Shown: positions 1 to 9,425, counted from the stretch's first letter. The stretch: DNA of 25,035 bases from an uncultured Candidatus Melainabacteria bacterium (GCA_934754855.1 CAKVJR010000014.1:1-25035); one strand, 5' to 3'. Notes: a model not told the origin generated them from the sequence alone. A program made the numbers and translations.

Positions 1-710
1 AAGTTGTAGATTCCGCAAAAGAACACCACGTTCCAATCAGAATAGGTATAAATGCAGGTTCTTTGGAAAAAAATCTTCAGGAACTCGACATTCCGCTTTC
101 CGAAAAAATGGTAAAAAGTGCAATGCGACACATACAAATCCTTGAAAACAATGATTTTGACAAAATTAAAATTTCATTGAAATCAAGCGATGTTTTGACC
201 ACAATCGAAGCATACAGATTGATGTCAGAAAAAGTTGATTATCCGCTCCACTTGGGAGTTACAGAGGCAGGAACTTTGCGTGGCGGAATTATAAAATCCT
301 CTGTCGGATTGGGAACACTCCTCGCTGAGGGAATTGGCGACACAATAAGAGTTTCATTAACGGAAAACCCTGTCGAAGAAGTCAAAGCAGGTTTCCAAAT
401 TTTAAAATCATTGGGAATAAGAAAGAAAGGGGTAAATTTTGTTTCTTGCCCGACTTGCGGAAGATGCGGAATTGACTTAATTTCACTCGCAAAAGCAACC
501 GAAGAAAGATTTTTAAATTTTGACAAAGACATAACAATCGCCGTAATGGGCTGCCCCGTCAACGGTCCCGGAGAAGCAAAACATGCCGATTTCGGTATTG
601 CCGGTGCAAACGGAGAGGGCTACATTTTCAAAAAAGGTGAAATTGTCTGCAAAGTCGATGAGGACAAACTCCTTGACGAATTTGTAAAAATTGTCTATGC
701 AGAAACTTAA
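1..710 (+). CDS. ispG: 4-hydroxy-3-methylbut-2-enyl diphosphate synthase, C-terminal part
   Basis: IspG (GcpE) makes HMBPP from MEcPP in the MEP isoprenoid pathway, a cytoplasmic 4Fe-4S reductive reaction. The reading frame is open from base 3, so the gene runs in from the left and only about 235 C-terminal residues are present. The TTG at 63 is internal: the frame upstream of it continues with conserved IspG sequence (VPIRIGINAGSLEK). The cluster ligands are visible in SCPTCGRCG (C129 and C132, counted from the codon at 63) and GCPVNGPGEA (C164), with the conserved Glu at 171. This matches the C-x2-C ... C ... E pattern of the family. The C-terminus ends normally and a promoter for the next gene follows within about 30 bases. 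Identification is secure; only the missing 5' end limits the entry. Confidence 0.97.
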   Translation, partial: VVDSAKEHHVPIRIGINAGSLEKNLQELDIPLSEKMVKSAMRHIQILENNDFDKIKISLKSSDVLTTIEAYRLMSEKVDYPLHLGVTEAGTLRGGIIKSSVGLGTLLAEGIGDTIRVSLTENPVEEVKAGFQILKSLGIRKKGVNFVSCPTCGRCGIDLISLAKATEERFLNFDKDITIAVMGCPVNGPGEAKHADFGIAGANGEGYIFKKGEIVCKVDEDKLLDEFVKIVYAET

Positions 711-737
711 CAAATACACTTTTTCAAAAAAGTACTG

Positions 738-743
738 TATAAT
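738..743 (+). promoter_or_regulatory. putative -10 element for the small secreted protein gene
   Basis: A perfect TATAAT lies 26 bases before the ATG at 770. No good -35 hexamer is seen at 16-18 bases upstream. The element follows the ispG stop directly, so the small gene probably has its own start site. Confidence 0.45.
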
Positions 744-769
744 AAAAATATAACCAATATGAGGTGTAT

Positions 770-1072
770 ATGAAAAAAATAATTTTGTCTTTAATAATTT
801 TGTCAGTCAACGGTATGGCTGCGTTTGCAAACATTGACACAAACCATACGACAACAAGAAATTACTTTTTAAATGCAGGTTACTCGTCAAATATGGCTAA
901 ATATGCAGAATTTACAACTCGTGACCCTTACGGTCCCGAAGATGAAATTTATAAAAAAGACGGCACGACAATTTGGAAACAAATTTGGAAAAAGATTGAT
1001 GCAACTGCATTTGAAGACGAAAACGCAACTTGGCACGATATCAAAATGGAAACAAGCATAAGCGATTTTTAA
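770..1072 (+). CDS. small secreted protein of unknown function
   Basis: A 100-residue protein I do not recognise. It begins with a clear signal peptide: two lysines, a hydrophobic stretch and a likely cleavage after AFA near residue 20. The mature part of about 80 residues is polar and rich in Asp, Thr, Lys and Trp, with no cysteines, so it is probably a small periplasmic or secreted protein. The frame can also be opened at a GTG at 764, but the GAGG at 761-764 is well placed for the ATG at 770 and overlaps the GTG, so the ATG is preferred. It stands alone between ispG and the convergent nuo operon and is closed by a hairpin terminator. Confidence 0.75.
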   Translation: MKKIILSLIILSVNGMAAFANIDTNHTTTRNYFLNAGYSSNMAKYAEFTTRDPYGPEDEIYKKDGTTIWKQIWKKIDATAFEDENATWHDIKMETSISDF

Positions 1073-1097
1073 CAACAAAAATATTAAAATACACGAC

Positions 1098-1119
1098 AAA
1101 CCGCTCAAACGAGCGGTTT
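1098..1119. terminator. hairpin terminator between convergent genes
   Basis: AAACCGCTC and GAGCGGTTT form a 9-bp stem with a 4-base loop, followed on the plus strand by a T-rich tract (to about 1127). It ends the small secreted gene. It may also serve the nuo operon from the other side, where the following tract is less uniformly T. Confidence 0.85.
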
Positions 1120-1148
1120 TTGTTTGTTAAAAAATTTAATTTAACTTT

Positions 1149-2588
1149 CTAAATTCCGAGTGCCGCAAACATCGAACACCAAACAACCTGATTTGCAAAG
1201 AAACATGTAATAATCGTCATTATCGTACAGAAATAAAGAACGACTTTCGTATTCATTTGCGGAGAAGTCATAATCGTCGGAATTCTCGTTTTTTCAAACA
1301 AAGTTCTTATCAAATTCATATACGCAAATACACCGTAAATGGTCAATATTATTGCGATTACAACAACGGGCAACCCCGACAAATCCATTCTTGTCAAAGA
1401 TGAGAACAAAAATATTTTTGCCAAAAATCCCGCCGTCGGGGGCAAACCCGCAAGAGCAATAAGACAAATTACAAAAGCGGTCGTATAATAAGGTCTTACA
1501 TAAAAAATACCTTGATAGTCTTTTATATTGTCACTTCCGACGCATGCGACAAATGTAATTCCTGCAGCCCACGCACCGAAGTTCATAAACAAATAAACAA
1601 CCGCATAATAAATAAATGCCGCCACTCCAAATACCGAAAAAATACTCAAAGCCAAGAGCATAAACCCGCAATGGGCAATCGACGAATAACCCAAAAATCT
1701 TTTTATATCGGTTTGTTTAATTGCACCCAAAAGTCCGAAAGCAACCGTCAACAGTGCAATAAACGAAATAACGATTTGTAACAACGGCATTTCTGTCAAA
1801 AAATTCCCGATAATTCTTGCCAAAATACCAAACGCCGCCAATTTTGGAACAACAGACAAATATGCCGCAACAGGATACGGTGAACCTTGATACACGTCGG
1901 GAACCCAACGTTGAAAAGGAACACAGCCCGTTTTAAACATCAAACCCAAAATTATAAATACAGATGCTAAAAGGAACAAAACAGACGAATCCTGTCCGTA
2001 ATAATGTAAATTCAGCATTGTAAATCCAAGTTCACCCGAAATTCCGTACAAAATAGAAACGCCAAAAAGAAATATCGCCGTCGCAACAGATGAACTTATC
2101 AAATATTTTATCGCAGCCTCTTTCGATTTATATTTATCCCAAAATCCAACAAGCATGCAACATGACACAAATAGTGTTTCCATTGCGACAAACATTGAAA
2201 CAAAGTTATTTGCACTAATCAAACACATTGCCGAAAATGTACCGATAAGCATTATTAAATAATACTCAAACGCACGGTATCTGAGTTTTTTAATGATATT
2301 TTGAGATAATAAAATCGTGAAAAAAGTTCCAATCAAAATTAACAATTTTAAAACAATCGAAAAGTTGGATTGGACATACATTTCTGCGAAAAAAGAATAT
2401 CCCGTATGAGCCACGCCCATTGAAATAGCAAGCATAGGAAGAATTGTTGCAATAAGTGCCGTTCTGCTCGACAACTTGTAAAGCGGTCTTGAGAAAAATA
2501 ATTCCATCAAAAAAATCACAATTATTGCAAGCAACAAGGTCAATTCAGGTAAAAATACATTTTTTAATTCAAATAACAATAATTCCAT
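1149..2588 (-). CDS. nuoN: complex I (NDH-1) subunit N, antiporter-like
   Basis: Membrane subunit of proton-pumping quinone reductase, 479 residues, close to the family norm (about 485), with roughly 14 hydrophobic segments. The key charged positions are present: Glu in FVAMETLFVS (transmembrane helix 5), Lys in FKTGCVPFQRW and in the helix containing VVPKLAAFG, and Lys in PPTAGFLAK. The usual His in VPFHxW is Gln. It is the last gene of the operon. It starts 1 base after the nuoM stop, with a GAGGG Shine-Dalgarno inside the end of nuoM. A hairpin terminator lies about 30 bases past its stop. It corresponds to cyanobacterial NdhB. Confidence 0.96.
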   Translation of the reverse strand: MELLLFELKNVFLPELTLLLAIIVIFLMELFFSRPLYKLSSRTALIATILPMLAISMGVAHTGYSFFAEMYVQSNFSIVLKLLILIGTFFTILLSQNIIKKLRYRAFEYYLIMLIGTFSAMCLISANNFVSMFVAMETLFVSCCMLVGFWDKYKSKEAAIKYLISSSVATAIFLFGVSILYGISGELGFTMLNLHYYGQDSSVLFLLASVFIILGLMFKTGCVPFQRWVPDVYQGSPYPVAAYLSVVPKLAAFGILARIIGNFLTEMPLLQIVISFIALLTVAFGLLGAIKQTDIKRFLGYSSIAHCGFMLLALSIFSVFGVAAFIYYAVVYLFMNFGAWAAGITFVACVGSDNIKDYQGIFYVRPYYTTAFVICLIALAGLPPTAGFLAKIFLFSSLTRMDLSGLPVVVIAIILTIYGVFAYMNLIRTLFEKTRIPTIMTSPQMNTKVVLYFCTIMTIITCFFANQVVWCSMFAALGI

Positions 2589-2589
2589 A

Positions 2590-4113
2590 TTATACCCTCA
2601 AAACCTCCAACAATGCGTCTGTTACCTCACCGTAAATGCTCATCAGCGAATCGGGATAGCAGCCGAACAATATCAAACAAATGCAAATTACAACAATCAG
2701 CATAAGTCTGTGTCCCGTAATATCATTGAATTTACGCTCGGGTGACGGGGTTGAACAAAATATTCCGTGATAAAATCTCAGCATATAAACAGCCGTCAAA
2801 ACCAATGATAACACGGCTGTCAACGTAACGAGTTTCGGCAGTAAAGCATTTTCAAAATCAGCAGAAAATGCTCCGACAAAAGTTGAAAATTCACCGACAA
2901 ACCCCATTGTCAAAGGAATACCGATTGATGACAAAACAATTATACAACTTGCAAACATCAATCTCGGCATCGAACTTCCCAAGCCCGAAATTTCTTGCAA
3001 ACTCTTTGTTTTCGTCGCTTGCTGAACAAGACCCGCAACCAAGAATAACCCTGTTACGGCAAAAGCGTGGGCAAAAATTATAAATATTGCACCGTCAATT
3101 CCCACTTTATTCAACGAGGACAAGCCAATCAAGAACAATCCCATTGCAGAAATACTTGAATATGCAATAATTTTTTTAATATCACCTTGTTTATAAGCCG
3201 CCAAAGCCCCCCAAAGAAGCGTTATTGCACCCAAAATCATTATAATCGGTGCATATTGAATAAATAACTCGGGGAACAAATCGAGGTCGAAACGAATTAA
3301 CCCGTAAGCCCCTGTTTTCAACATTAACGCCGCCAAAATTATACTGACGGGAGCAGGTGCCTCGGAATGTGCCGACGGCAACCACGTATGGAACGGGAAA
3401 ACAGGCAATTTAACGGCAAATCCGACAAAAAATGCCCAGAAAAGCAATTTTTGTAAAAATAACGGATAAATTCCGTCAGCCTCGTAAACACGCAAGAAAT
3501 CAATACTTGAACTCAATTCCCCGTTCAAATGATAACCGTAATAATAAAGCCCAATCATTGCGGCAAAAATAAACAAACTTCCCGCAAAAGTATAAATCAC
3601 ATACTTCATTGCGGCCTTTTTTGCCCCTTCCGATCCCCATTGAGAAATCAAGAAGTACATCGGGATTAATTCCGCTTCCCAAAACATCAAAAATACAAAC
3701 ATATCTTTTGTGCAGAAAATACCCAAAACTATACTTTCCAAAAGCAACATCAAGGTATAATACATTTTATGTTTTGTTCGGATAATTGTTTTTGAATAAA
3801 TCAAAGCAATTAAGAAAACTAACGAGGTCAAAGCCACAAGCAGCACGGAAAAACCGCCAACGCCAAATGCAGCCGAAACGCCCAACTTACTGAGCCAACC
3901 TTCGCCCAAAACCGTCAATTCATCATAATAAGTACCCTCTCCGAAGTTGCAAAACGCAACAAACAAAAGGGAATACAGGAAATGGCAAGTTGCAAAAGTC
4001 TTTGCAAATCTTCTGATATAAATCGGATTTGTACCGAATATCGGCGACATCACAACAATTGCGGCAAATATCGGAGCAAATATTAATAATTTTAATGATA
4101 ATAAATTAAACAT
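2590..4113 (-). CDS. nuoM: complex I (NDH-1) subunit M, antiporter-like
   Basis: Antiporter-like proton-channel subunit, 507 residues. Hallmarks are Glu in LMFWEAELIPMYF, Lys in FAVKLPVFPFHTWLP, the HSEAPAPVS segment, Lys in LMLKTGAYG and Glu in GFVGEF. An upstream start at 4233 would add about 40 residues that are unlike any NuoM and lie inside nuoL, so it is rejected. ATG codons at 4116 and 4113 both overlap the nuoL TGA. GGAGAGG at 4124-4118 fits the one at 4113 better. The gene is translationally coupled to nuoL. It corresponds to NdhD of cyanobacteria. Confidence 0.96.
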   Translation of the reverse strand: MFNLLSLKLLIFAPIFAAIVVMSPIFGTNPIYIRRFAKTFATCHFLYSLLFVAFCNFGEGTYYDELTVLGEGWLSKLGVSAAFGVGGFSVLLVALTSLVFLIALIYSKTIIRTKHKMYYTLMLLLESIVLGIFCTKDMFVFLMFWEAELIPMYFLISQWGSEGAKKAAMKYVIYTFAGSLFIFAAMIGLYYYGYHLNGELSSSIDFLRVYEADGIYPLFLQKLLFWAFFVGFAVKLPVFPFHTWLPSAHSEAPAPVSIILAALMLKTGAYGLIRFDLDLFPELFIQYAPIIMILGAITLLWGALAAYKQGDIKKIIAYSSISAMGLFLIGLSSLNKVGIDGAIFIIFAHAFAVTGLFLVAGLVQQATKTKSLQEISGLGSSMPRLMFASCIIVLSSIGIPLTMGFVGEFSTFVGAFSADFENALLPKLVTLTAVLSLVLTAVYMLRFYHGIFCSTPSPERKFNDITGHRLMLIVVICICLILFGCYPDSLMSIYGEVTDALLEVLRV

Positions 4114-5990
4114 CATACCTCTCCGATTCCGATTGCCATAATCAAGCAAAATACAAGTATCACAATAATTACAAATACCGAATGAGCAAGGTAAGATTGG
4201 ATATTTCCGCCTTGCGAATACGATACAAACCAAGCAACCGTCTTAGTTGCAGTCGCCTGAAAATTCACAAAAGCATCAATTATGCACTTGTCAATTTTTT
4301 TCGTCAAACCTGCTATCGGATCAAAAATATAATCTCCGAAAAATGCATAAATTTTATCGATAAACCCGCCGTTACGGGCAAATCCGTTCACAACAGGCGG
4401 CAATGATTCCCATTTTTTCAAAGATACTCCAAACGCCGTCAAAGCACCCAATGTGGTAATTATAATCAAAGAAAGCACGCTTTTCGGTTCGGATAAAATT
4501 TCAAAAGCATCGCAAAAACCGTCGAAAGACAAATCCTTGCTGATAAAATACGTTGCCCCGATAACAACAAACATCATAAAAACAACAGAACATTGTTGAA
4601 CTTTGGGCAATTTTACAACGGGAATATCACGCTCAAAAATCAAGAAATAAGACTTAAACAAATAATATGCCGTCATAAAACAAATTATGCAAAATACACT
4701 GACAACCGCAATACTGTTTGAGATTTGCAAGTTTTCAAAGAGAATTTCTTTTGCAAAAAATCCGCCGAAGAAAATTCCCGACAAAGAAAGAATTGCAATA
4801 AAATAACAAAGTGCAGTAACAGGGTTATTTTTTCTCGAAATTTTCATATCCGCATACTCGGCACTGCCGTTTGCCGTGTATTTAATCAAAGATGCGGCAA
4901 TCAAGAACAAAAGAGCCTTTGCAAATGCGTGAGAGAATAAATAATACACCGTAGCAGAAGGAGCCAAAACGCCCAATGCCGTAAACATCAACCCGAGTTG
5001 CGACGAAGTCGAGAACGCAAGCATTTTTTTGATATTTGTTTGAGCAACCGCAAAAAACGCACAAATAAACGCAGTAGCCAATCCGAAATAAAGCATCGTA
5101 TCAGCCATCATCTCCGACAAATCGAACATGGGTAACAATCTTACGGACAAGAAAATACCTGCCGAAACCATCGTTGCAGCGTGGATTAACGCACTGACAG
5201 GCGTCGGGGCTTCCATTGCATCAACAAGCCATACGTGGAGCGGAAATTGTGCCGATTTGACAAGTGCCGCACCGAAAAACAACATTGAGGTCAAATAAAA
5301 TCCCGCATCTGAAAAATAAACATAGAAATCAGACGAAGATTCAGGCATTGCTGTGTATGAAAGCAATTCACCGCTTTCTGAAATCGGATAATTAAATATG
5401 AAATAAATCAAAATTAACAAACACGACAAGAAAAGCATATCGCCTATTCTGTCAATAATCATAACTCTTTTAGCCGCATTTGCGGTTTTCGGTCTTTGAA
5501 AATAATAATTAACAAAAAGATAACTGCAAATTCCGACAATTTCCCAGAACAAGTACGTTTGCACTAAATTTGAACTTAAAATCAACGCTGTCATTGAAAA
5601 AACGAACAAATTTAAAAGCAAATAATATAAATCGAAATCTTTGTCTTCCGACATATAAGAAGCAGAATACCATTGCACCGCAATGCTTACGAGCATTAAT
5701 ATCAACAAAAACGTCGTCGAAACAGAATCAATCAAAATCCCGAGAGAAACATGCAAAGAGCCTAATTTAAGCCAATTCATCGAAACTTCAAACGGTTCGA
5801 CAACTCCGCTATGGTAATAAAAATACAGAGCCGCCGCATAAATAAGTCCTACAACTGTTGCAGTTATTGACGAATAAACGACTGTTCCTCTTGAAAAAGA
5901 GAATTTGAAAAATTTGCCGACAAAAGCAACAGCCATCGCAATCAACGGCAAAATGAGGATTAATAAAATATTGTCAATGAAAAATTGCAT
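4113..5990 (-). CDS. nuoL: complex I (NDH-1) subunit L, antiporter-like with lateral helix
   Basis: Largest membrane subunit, 625 residues against about 613 in E. coli, so it includes the C-terminal lateral helix and the final anchor. Conserved channel residues are visible: Glu in YLFWEIVGICSYL, Lys in LVKSAQFPLHVW, the block DAMEAPTPVSALIHAATMV and Lys in GGFFAKEILF. The usual LPDAME is LVDAME, a mild change. Its ATG shares its A with the nuoK stop (TAATG), with AAAGGA overlapping the end of nuoK. It corresponds to NdhF. Confidence 0.97.
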   Translation of the reverse strand: MQFFIDNILLILILPLIAMAVAFVGKFFKFSFSRGTVVYSSITATVVGLIYAAALYFYYHSGVVEPFEVSMNWLKLGSLHVSLGILIDSVSTTFLLILMLVSIAVQWYSASYMSEDKDFDLYYLLLNLFVFSMTALILSSNLVQTYLFWEIVGICSYLFVNYYFQRPKTANAAKRVMIIDRIGDMLFLSCLLILIYFIFNYPISESGELLSYTAMPESSSDFYVYFSDAGFYLTSMLFFGAALVKSAQFPLHVWLVDAMEAPTPVSALIHAATMVSAGIFLSVRLLPMFDLSEMMADTMLYFGLATAFICAFFAVAQTNIKKMLAFSTSSQLGLMFTALGVLAPSATVYYLFSHAFAKALLFLIAASLIKYTANGSAEYADMKISRKNNPVTALCYFIAILSLSGIFFGGFFAKEILFENLQISNSIAVVSVFCIICFMTAYYLFKSYFLIFERDIPVVKLPKVQQCSVVFMMFVVIGATYFISKDLSFDGFCDAFEILSEPKSVLSLIIITTLGALTAFGVSLKKWESLPPVVNGFARNGGFIDKIYAFFGDYIFDPIAGLTKKIDKCIIDAFVNFQATATKTVAWFVSYSQGGNIQSYLAHSVFVIIVILVFCLIMAIGIGEV

Positions 5991-6313
5991 TATCCTTTTA
6001 ATTCTCCGATTTCTTCGACATTTACAGTTCCCTTAAATGCGTGAATGTTCAATACTATCGCAACTCCGACCGCAATATGCACCGCCATCATGACCAAGAC
6101 GAAAAGTGCTAAAATTCCGCCCTTGAAATGTGTGCCGTCGCTATACACGGAAAACGTTGCTAAATTAAGTGTAATCCCACAAAACATGATTTCAAGCGAA
6201 ATCAATATTCTAAGTAAATTTTTTGAAATAATTGTCCCCAACAACCCTGTCAGAAACAAAAACAAGCCAAGAAGCAAAAAATGATACATTCCGATGTTAA
6301 ACAAAAAATCCAT
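5990..6313 (-). CDS. nuoK: complex I (NDH-1) subunit K, with His in place of the second membrane Glu
   Basis: Small three-helix membrane subunit, 107 residues, homologous to MrpC and NdhE. The first buried glutamate, essential in E. coli (Glu36), is present as E41 in LISLEIMFCG. The second, Glu72 of E. coli, normally in an AAAExAIGLAI setting, is replaced: the aligned stretch reads MMAVHIAVGVAI, with His79. I checked the codon on the minus strand (CAT). Its start shares a base with the nuoJ stop, and nuoL starts on its own stop. The subunit call is secure. The substitution is discussed in the findings. Confidence 0.95.
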   Translation of the reverse strand: MDFLFNIGMYHFLLLGLFLFLTGLLGTIISKNLLRILISLEIMFCGITLNLATFSVYSDGTHFKGGILALFVLVMMAVHIAVGVAIVLNIHAFKGTVNVEEIGELKG

Positions 6314-6837
6314 TATTTTTTACCTCCGATTTTGATAGAGAGAATTACCCCAAAACCCAATATTGTCGCCAAAAAGAATAATCCCGTGAAAACAAACGGT
6401 GCCCCGTAATTCAGGAAAAGTTCGACTGCGATTGACTTTGTTGCAGGAATAACACCATTTGTTGCCTGAGCAATATTATCCGACATAAATGAGCCTATTC
6501 TCAGGAAACACGCCAATAATCCCGTCAAAATAAGCAGTCCGACAATAGTCAAATAAGTTCTCGGTCTGTGAACTATCGGGGACAAAATTTCTTCTTTTTT
6601 GCCCGTCAAAGCGATTGCAAAAACGAACAAAATCGACATTGCAACACCGCAAAGCGAAAGTTGAACAACGCCTAAATACGGCAGTTCCAAGGCAAAGAAC
6701 AAAAGACCGACAGCAATAAAACACAAAAAAGCATAAAATACGGAATAAAAAATTTTCTTTGTAAAAATAGCCCTAAAAGCACCGACAATGGCAGTTAGAG
6801 CGACTATATAAAAAATGATTGCCTGAATTTTATCCAT
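6313..6837 (-). CDS. nuoJ: complex I (NDH-1) subunit J
   Basis: Membrane subunit of 174 residues with five hydrophobic segments, equivalent to cyanobacterial NdhG. The family is poorly conserved. The recognisable part is the N-terminal helix pair and the third helix around LSLCGVAMSILFVFAIALTG, which in characterised enzymes carries the pi-bulge next to the quinone-coupling E-channel. It overlaps nuoI by one base (TTTAATG) and nuoK by one base. Position between nuoI and nuoK supports the assignment. Confidence 0.93.
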   Translation of the reverse strand: MDKIQAIIFYIVALTAIVGAFRAIFTKKIFYSVFYAFLCFIAVGLLFFALELPYLGVVQLSLCGVAMSILFVFAIALTGKKEEILSPIVHRPRTYLTIVGLLILTGLLACFLRIGSFMSDNIAQATNGVIPATKSIAVELFLNYGAPFVFTGLFFLATILGFGVILSIKIGGKK

Positions 6838-7238
6838 TAAACAATTTTCCTTAATTCTGATTTTATATCCGTAGCAAGTTCGTACTCTTTAGTGAATTTC
6901 AGGGCTTTTTGCGGACAATTTTCGACGCAATTTCCGCAATAAATACACTGAGCCTCATCACGTTCATAACGAATATGCAATTTTCCGTTATCTTCGGTTT
7001 GTTTTTCGATTTTTATAACGCCTTTACACGGGCAAACTCTTTGGCACAAGCCGCAACCGACGCATAATAATTTATCGTTTTCATCTTTAACAATCTCAAT
7101 TTTTCCTCGAAAATTATCCGAAACTTCCCGTTTTTCCTCGGGATATTCCAACGTAACACGCTTTTCAAAAGCCTGTTTCATTACGGTTTTATGCCCGTTC
7201 CACAAGGATTTTAAACCTTTTAAAATATCAGAAAACAT
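6837..7238 (-). CDS. nuoI: complex I (NDH-1) subunit I, 2x[4Fe-4S] ferredoxin-like
   Basis: Peripheral-arm subunit that carries clusters N6a and N6b to NuoB, 133 residues. Two CxxCxxCxxxCP motifs are present: C59-C62-C65-C69 (CVGCGLCQRVCP) and C98-C101-C104-C108 (CIYCGNCVENCP). The ATG at 7238 lies inside the end of nuoH, 11 bases before the end of its stop codon, with a strong GGAGGG Shine-Dalgarno within the nuoH coding sequence. It corresponds to NdhI. In cyanobacteria NdhI is part of the site where ferredoxin docks, which is relevant because NuoEFG are absent here. Confidence 0.97.
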   Translation of the reverse strand: MFSDILKGLKSLWNGHKTVMKQAFEKRVTLEYPEEKREVSDNFRGKIEIVKDENDKLLCVGCGLCQRVCPCKGVIKIEKQTEDNGKLHIRYERDEAQCIYCGNCVENCPQKALKFTKEYELATDIKSELRKIV

Positions 7239-8322
7239 AAAGCCCTCCGAGTTTTATAATGCAGACTATCAAAAGATTTACAACAGAAATCGGCAAAAGA
7301 TATTTCCAGCCAAATTCCATAAATTTATCGGTTCTCATTCTCGGCAAAGTTGCCCTAATCCAAATAACGACAAACAAAAGCAGACAAGTTTTCAAAACAA
7401 GCCAAAAAATTTGCTCACAAGTCAAAACAATGCCGTAAAATATTTCAGATTTTGAAAAAATATCGGCAATGCTTATTTGCAAAGGAGGCATATAACCGCC
7501 AAAAAACATAATTACCGTAAATGCACAAATGATAAATGCCGCCGCATATTCCGCCAAATAAAACATCGCAAACTTCATGCCCGAATATTCAGCCGTATGC
7601 CCTGCAATAAGTTCGCTTTCAGCCTCATGAAAATCAAAAGGCGTTCTGTTCATCGCAGCAAGAGATGATATGAAAAACACCAAAAAGCCCAAGAACGACG
7701 GGAAAACATACCAACTGAACAAACCGCAGCGATATTGTTCATTTACGATTTCAATAAATGACATAGACCCCGAAAGCACAACCACCGCAAGCGTTGCAAA
7801 CATCATCGGAATTTCATAACTAATTAATTGCACAACCGAGCGAAGTGCCGCCAAAAGGGAATATTTATTTCCCGAAGCAAAGCCCGCAATCAAAATTCCC
7901 AAAACGGGAATCAACATAACCGCCATAAAGAAAAGCACGCCGACATCTGATTTGACGGGCAAAATCGACATCGAAAACGGCAAAAGCGTCCAAACGAACA
8001 TAACAGGTGCAAACACAATGACAGGTGCAATTCCGAACAAAAAACCGTCCGCTTTTTCAGGCACAATATTTTCCTTAAAAAGCAATTTTAAAGCATCGGC
8101 AACCGTTTGCAGGCAACCGCCCAAACCCACTCTGTTAGGACCTTTTCTGACAGTAAACAATGCCAAAATTTTTCTTTCGGCAAGAATAAAAATCAAAACG
8201 GCAATTAACAAAAATACCGAAATCAACAAAAATTCAAGAACATACCAAGCGGAAAACGCCGCCACATAAGGAACTTTATGCTCTATCATAAATTCTACAT
8301 AAGGTTGAATTACAAATTCCAT
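7228..8322 (-). CDS. nuoH: complex I (NDH-1) subunit H, quinone-channel membrane subunit
   Basis: Membrane subunit of 364 residues with about eight helices, which joins the membrane arm to the peripheral arm and forms the entry to the quinone cavity. Clear family blocks are RKGPNRVG after helix 1 and the acidic segment FDFHEAESELIAGHTAEYSG followed by KFAMFYLAEYA. That segment usually reads ESELVAGYHTEYSG; here it is ESELIAGHTAEYSG. The start codon overlaps the nuoD stop by one base and its end overlaps nuoI by 11 bases. It corresponds to NdhA. Confidence 0.97.
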   Translation of the reverse strand: MEFVIQPYVEFMIEHKVPYVAAFSAWYVLEFLLISVFLLIAVLIFILAERKILALFTVRKGPNRVGLGGCLQTVADALKLLFKENIVPEKADGFLFGIAPVIVFAPVMFVWTLLPFSMSILPVKSDVGVLFFMAVMLIPVLGILIAGFASGNKYSLLAALRSVVQLISYEIPMMFATLAVVVLSGSMSFIEIVNEQYRCGLFSWYVFPSFLGFLVFFISSLAAMNRTPFDFHEAESELIAGHTAEYSGMKFAMFYLAEYAAAFIICAFTVIMFFGGYMPPLQISIADIFSKSEIFYGIVLTCEQIFWLVLKTCLLLFVVIWIRATLPRMRTDKFMEFGWKYLLPISVVNLLIVCIIKLGGLYVF

Positions 8323-9425
8323 TATCTGTCAACCTCCGATAAAATAACATCTAAACTGCCGAAAATCGCCATAATATCGGCAAAATTTCGCTCTTTCAAA
8401 AGCACGGGCAAAATTTGAACGGAATAAAACGACCCCGTCCGCCATTTGACACGATAAGGTTTATCGCAGCCGTCCGCCGTAATCGTACAAACCATAAGCC
8501 CTCTCGGTGCTTCAACAAACGAACTTGCAACCCCTAAAGGTCTTATATCAAGAGGGTTTACAGCAGAATTTTTATATTCGCCGTCATTATTTTTCAAATA
8601 ATTCAAACATTGCTCAACAATCCGCTGAGATTGCTTCATTTCGGCAATTCTGACCAAATATCTTGCATAACAGTCACCACTCGATTCAGTGGGAACATCA
8701 AACTCGATTTTGTCATAAACAAGATACGGTTTTTGTTTTCTAAAATCAGTCGCAACGCCTGACGCACGGAGATTTGCACCTGTTATTGAATAATTAAGTG
8801 CAATATTTTTCGTCAAAATTCCAAGACCTTTTGTTCTCGACAAAAAAATCGGATTATCGGTCAAAATATTTTCATATTCTTGCAATTTTTTCGGGAAAAT
8901 TTCAAAAAACTTTTCAATTTCATCAAGAATTTCAGCACTCAAATCACGCTTAACTCCACCGAAAACGTGGAAATTATACATCATTCGCTGACCCGTTAAA
9001 TTTTCAAAAATTCTCAATATCATTTCTCTTTCACGGAACGCATAAAAAATCGGTGAAGATGCCCCCAAATCCATTAAATACGTGCCAAGCCAAAGCAAAT
9101 GAGAGGAAATTCTGTTGAGTTCCATAAGCAAACAACGAATATATTTTGCACGCTCGGGAACTTCAGTTTTGCAAAGGGTTTCAACCGCAGAGCAAAACGC
9201 TTCCTGACAGAAAAAGCCCGAAAGATAATCAACACGGTCAACCATCGGCAAATATTGCAAATAAGAACGGCTCTCAGCAGCCTTTTCCAGCCCACGATGC
9301 AAATATCCGACAACAGGTTCGACGGATTTAACAGTTTCGCCGTCAAGTTCCGCAATTAACCTTAAAACCCCGTGTGTTGAGGGGTGTTGAATGCCAACAT
9401 TGATTTTCAAAAGTTCTTTATTCAT
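8322..9425 (-). CDS. nuoD: complex I (NDH-1) subunit D, 49-kDa quinone-site subunit
   Basis: Peripheral-arm subunit derived from the [NiFe]-hydrogenase large subunit, 367 residues, not fused to NuoC. The quinone-site residues are present: His in GIQHPSTHG and Tyr in MVDRVDYLSGF (the pair corresponding to His38 and Tyr87 of Thermus Nqo4). The C-terminus ends in the expected FGSLDVILSEVDR form. The cysteines that hold nickel in hydrogenases are absent, as expected for complex I. It starts 8 bases inside the end of nuoC. It corresponds to NdhH. Confidence 0.97.
   Translation of the reverse strand: MNKELLKINVGIQHPSTHGVLRLIAELDGETVKSVEPVVGYLHRGLEKAAESRSYLQYLPMVDRVDYLSGFFCQEAFCSAVETLCKTEVPERAKYIRCLLMELNRISSHLLWLGTYLMDLGASSPIFYAFREREMILRIFENLTGQRMMYNFHVFGGVKRDLSAEILDEIEKFFEIFPKKLQEYENILTDNPIFLSRTKGLGILTKNIALNYSITGANLRASGVATDFRKQKPYLVYDKIEFDVPTESSGDCYARYLVRIAEMKQSQRIVEQCLNYLKNNDGEYKNSAVNPLDIRPLGVASSFVEAPRGLMVCTITADGCDKPYRVKWRTGSFYSVQILPVLLKERNFADIMAIFGSLDVILSEVDR

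Noticed and set aside
4114..4233. Upstream extension of nuoM
   Set aside because: The extra 40 residues are unlike NuoM and overlap the nuoL C-terminus in another frame; a ribosome site supports the start at 4113.
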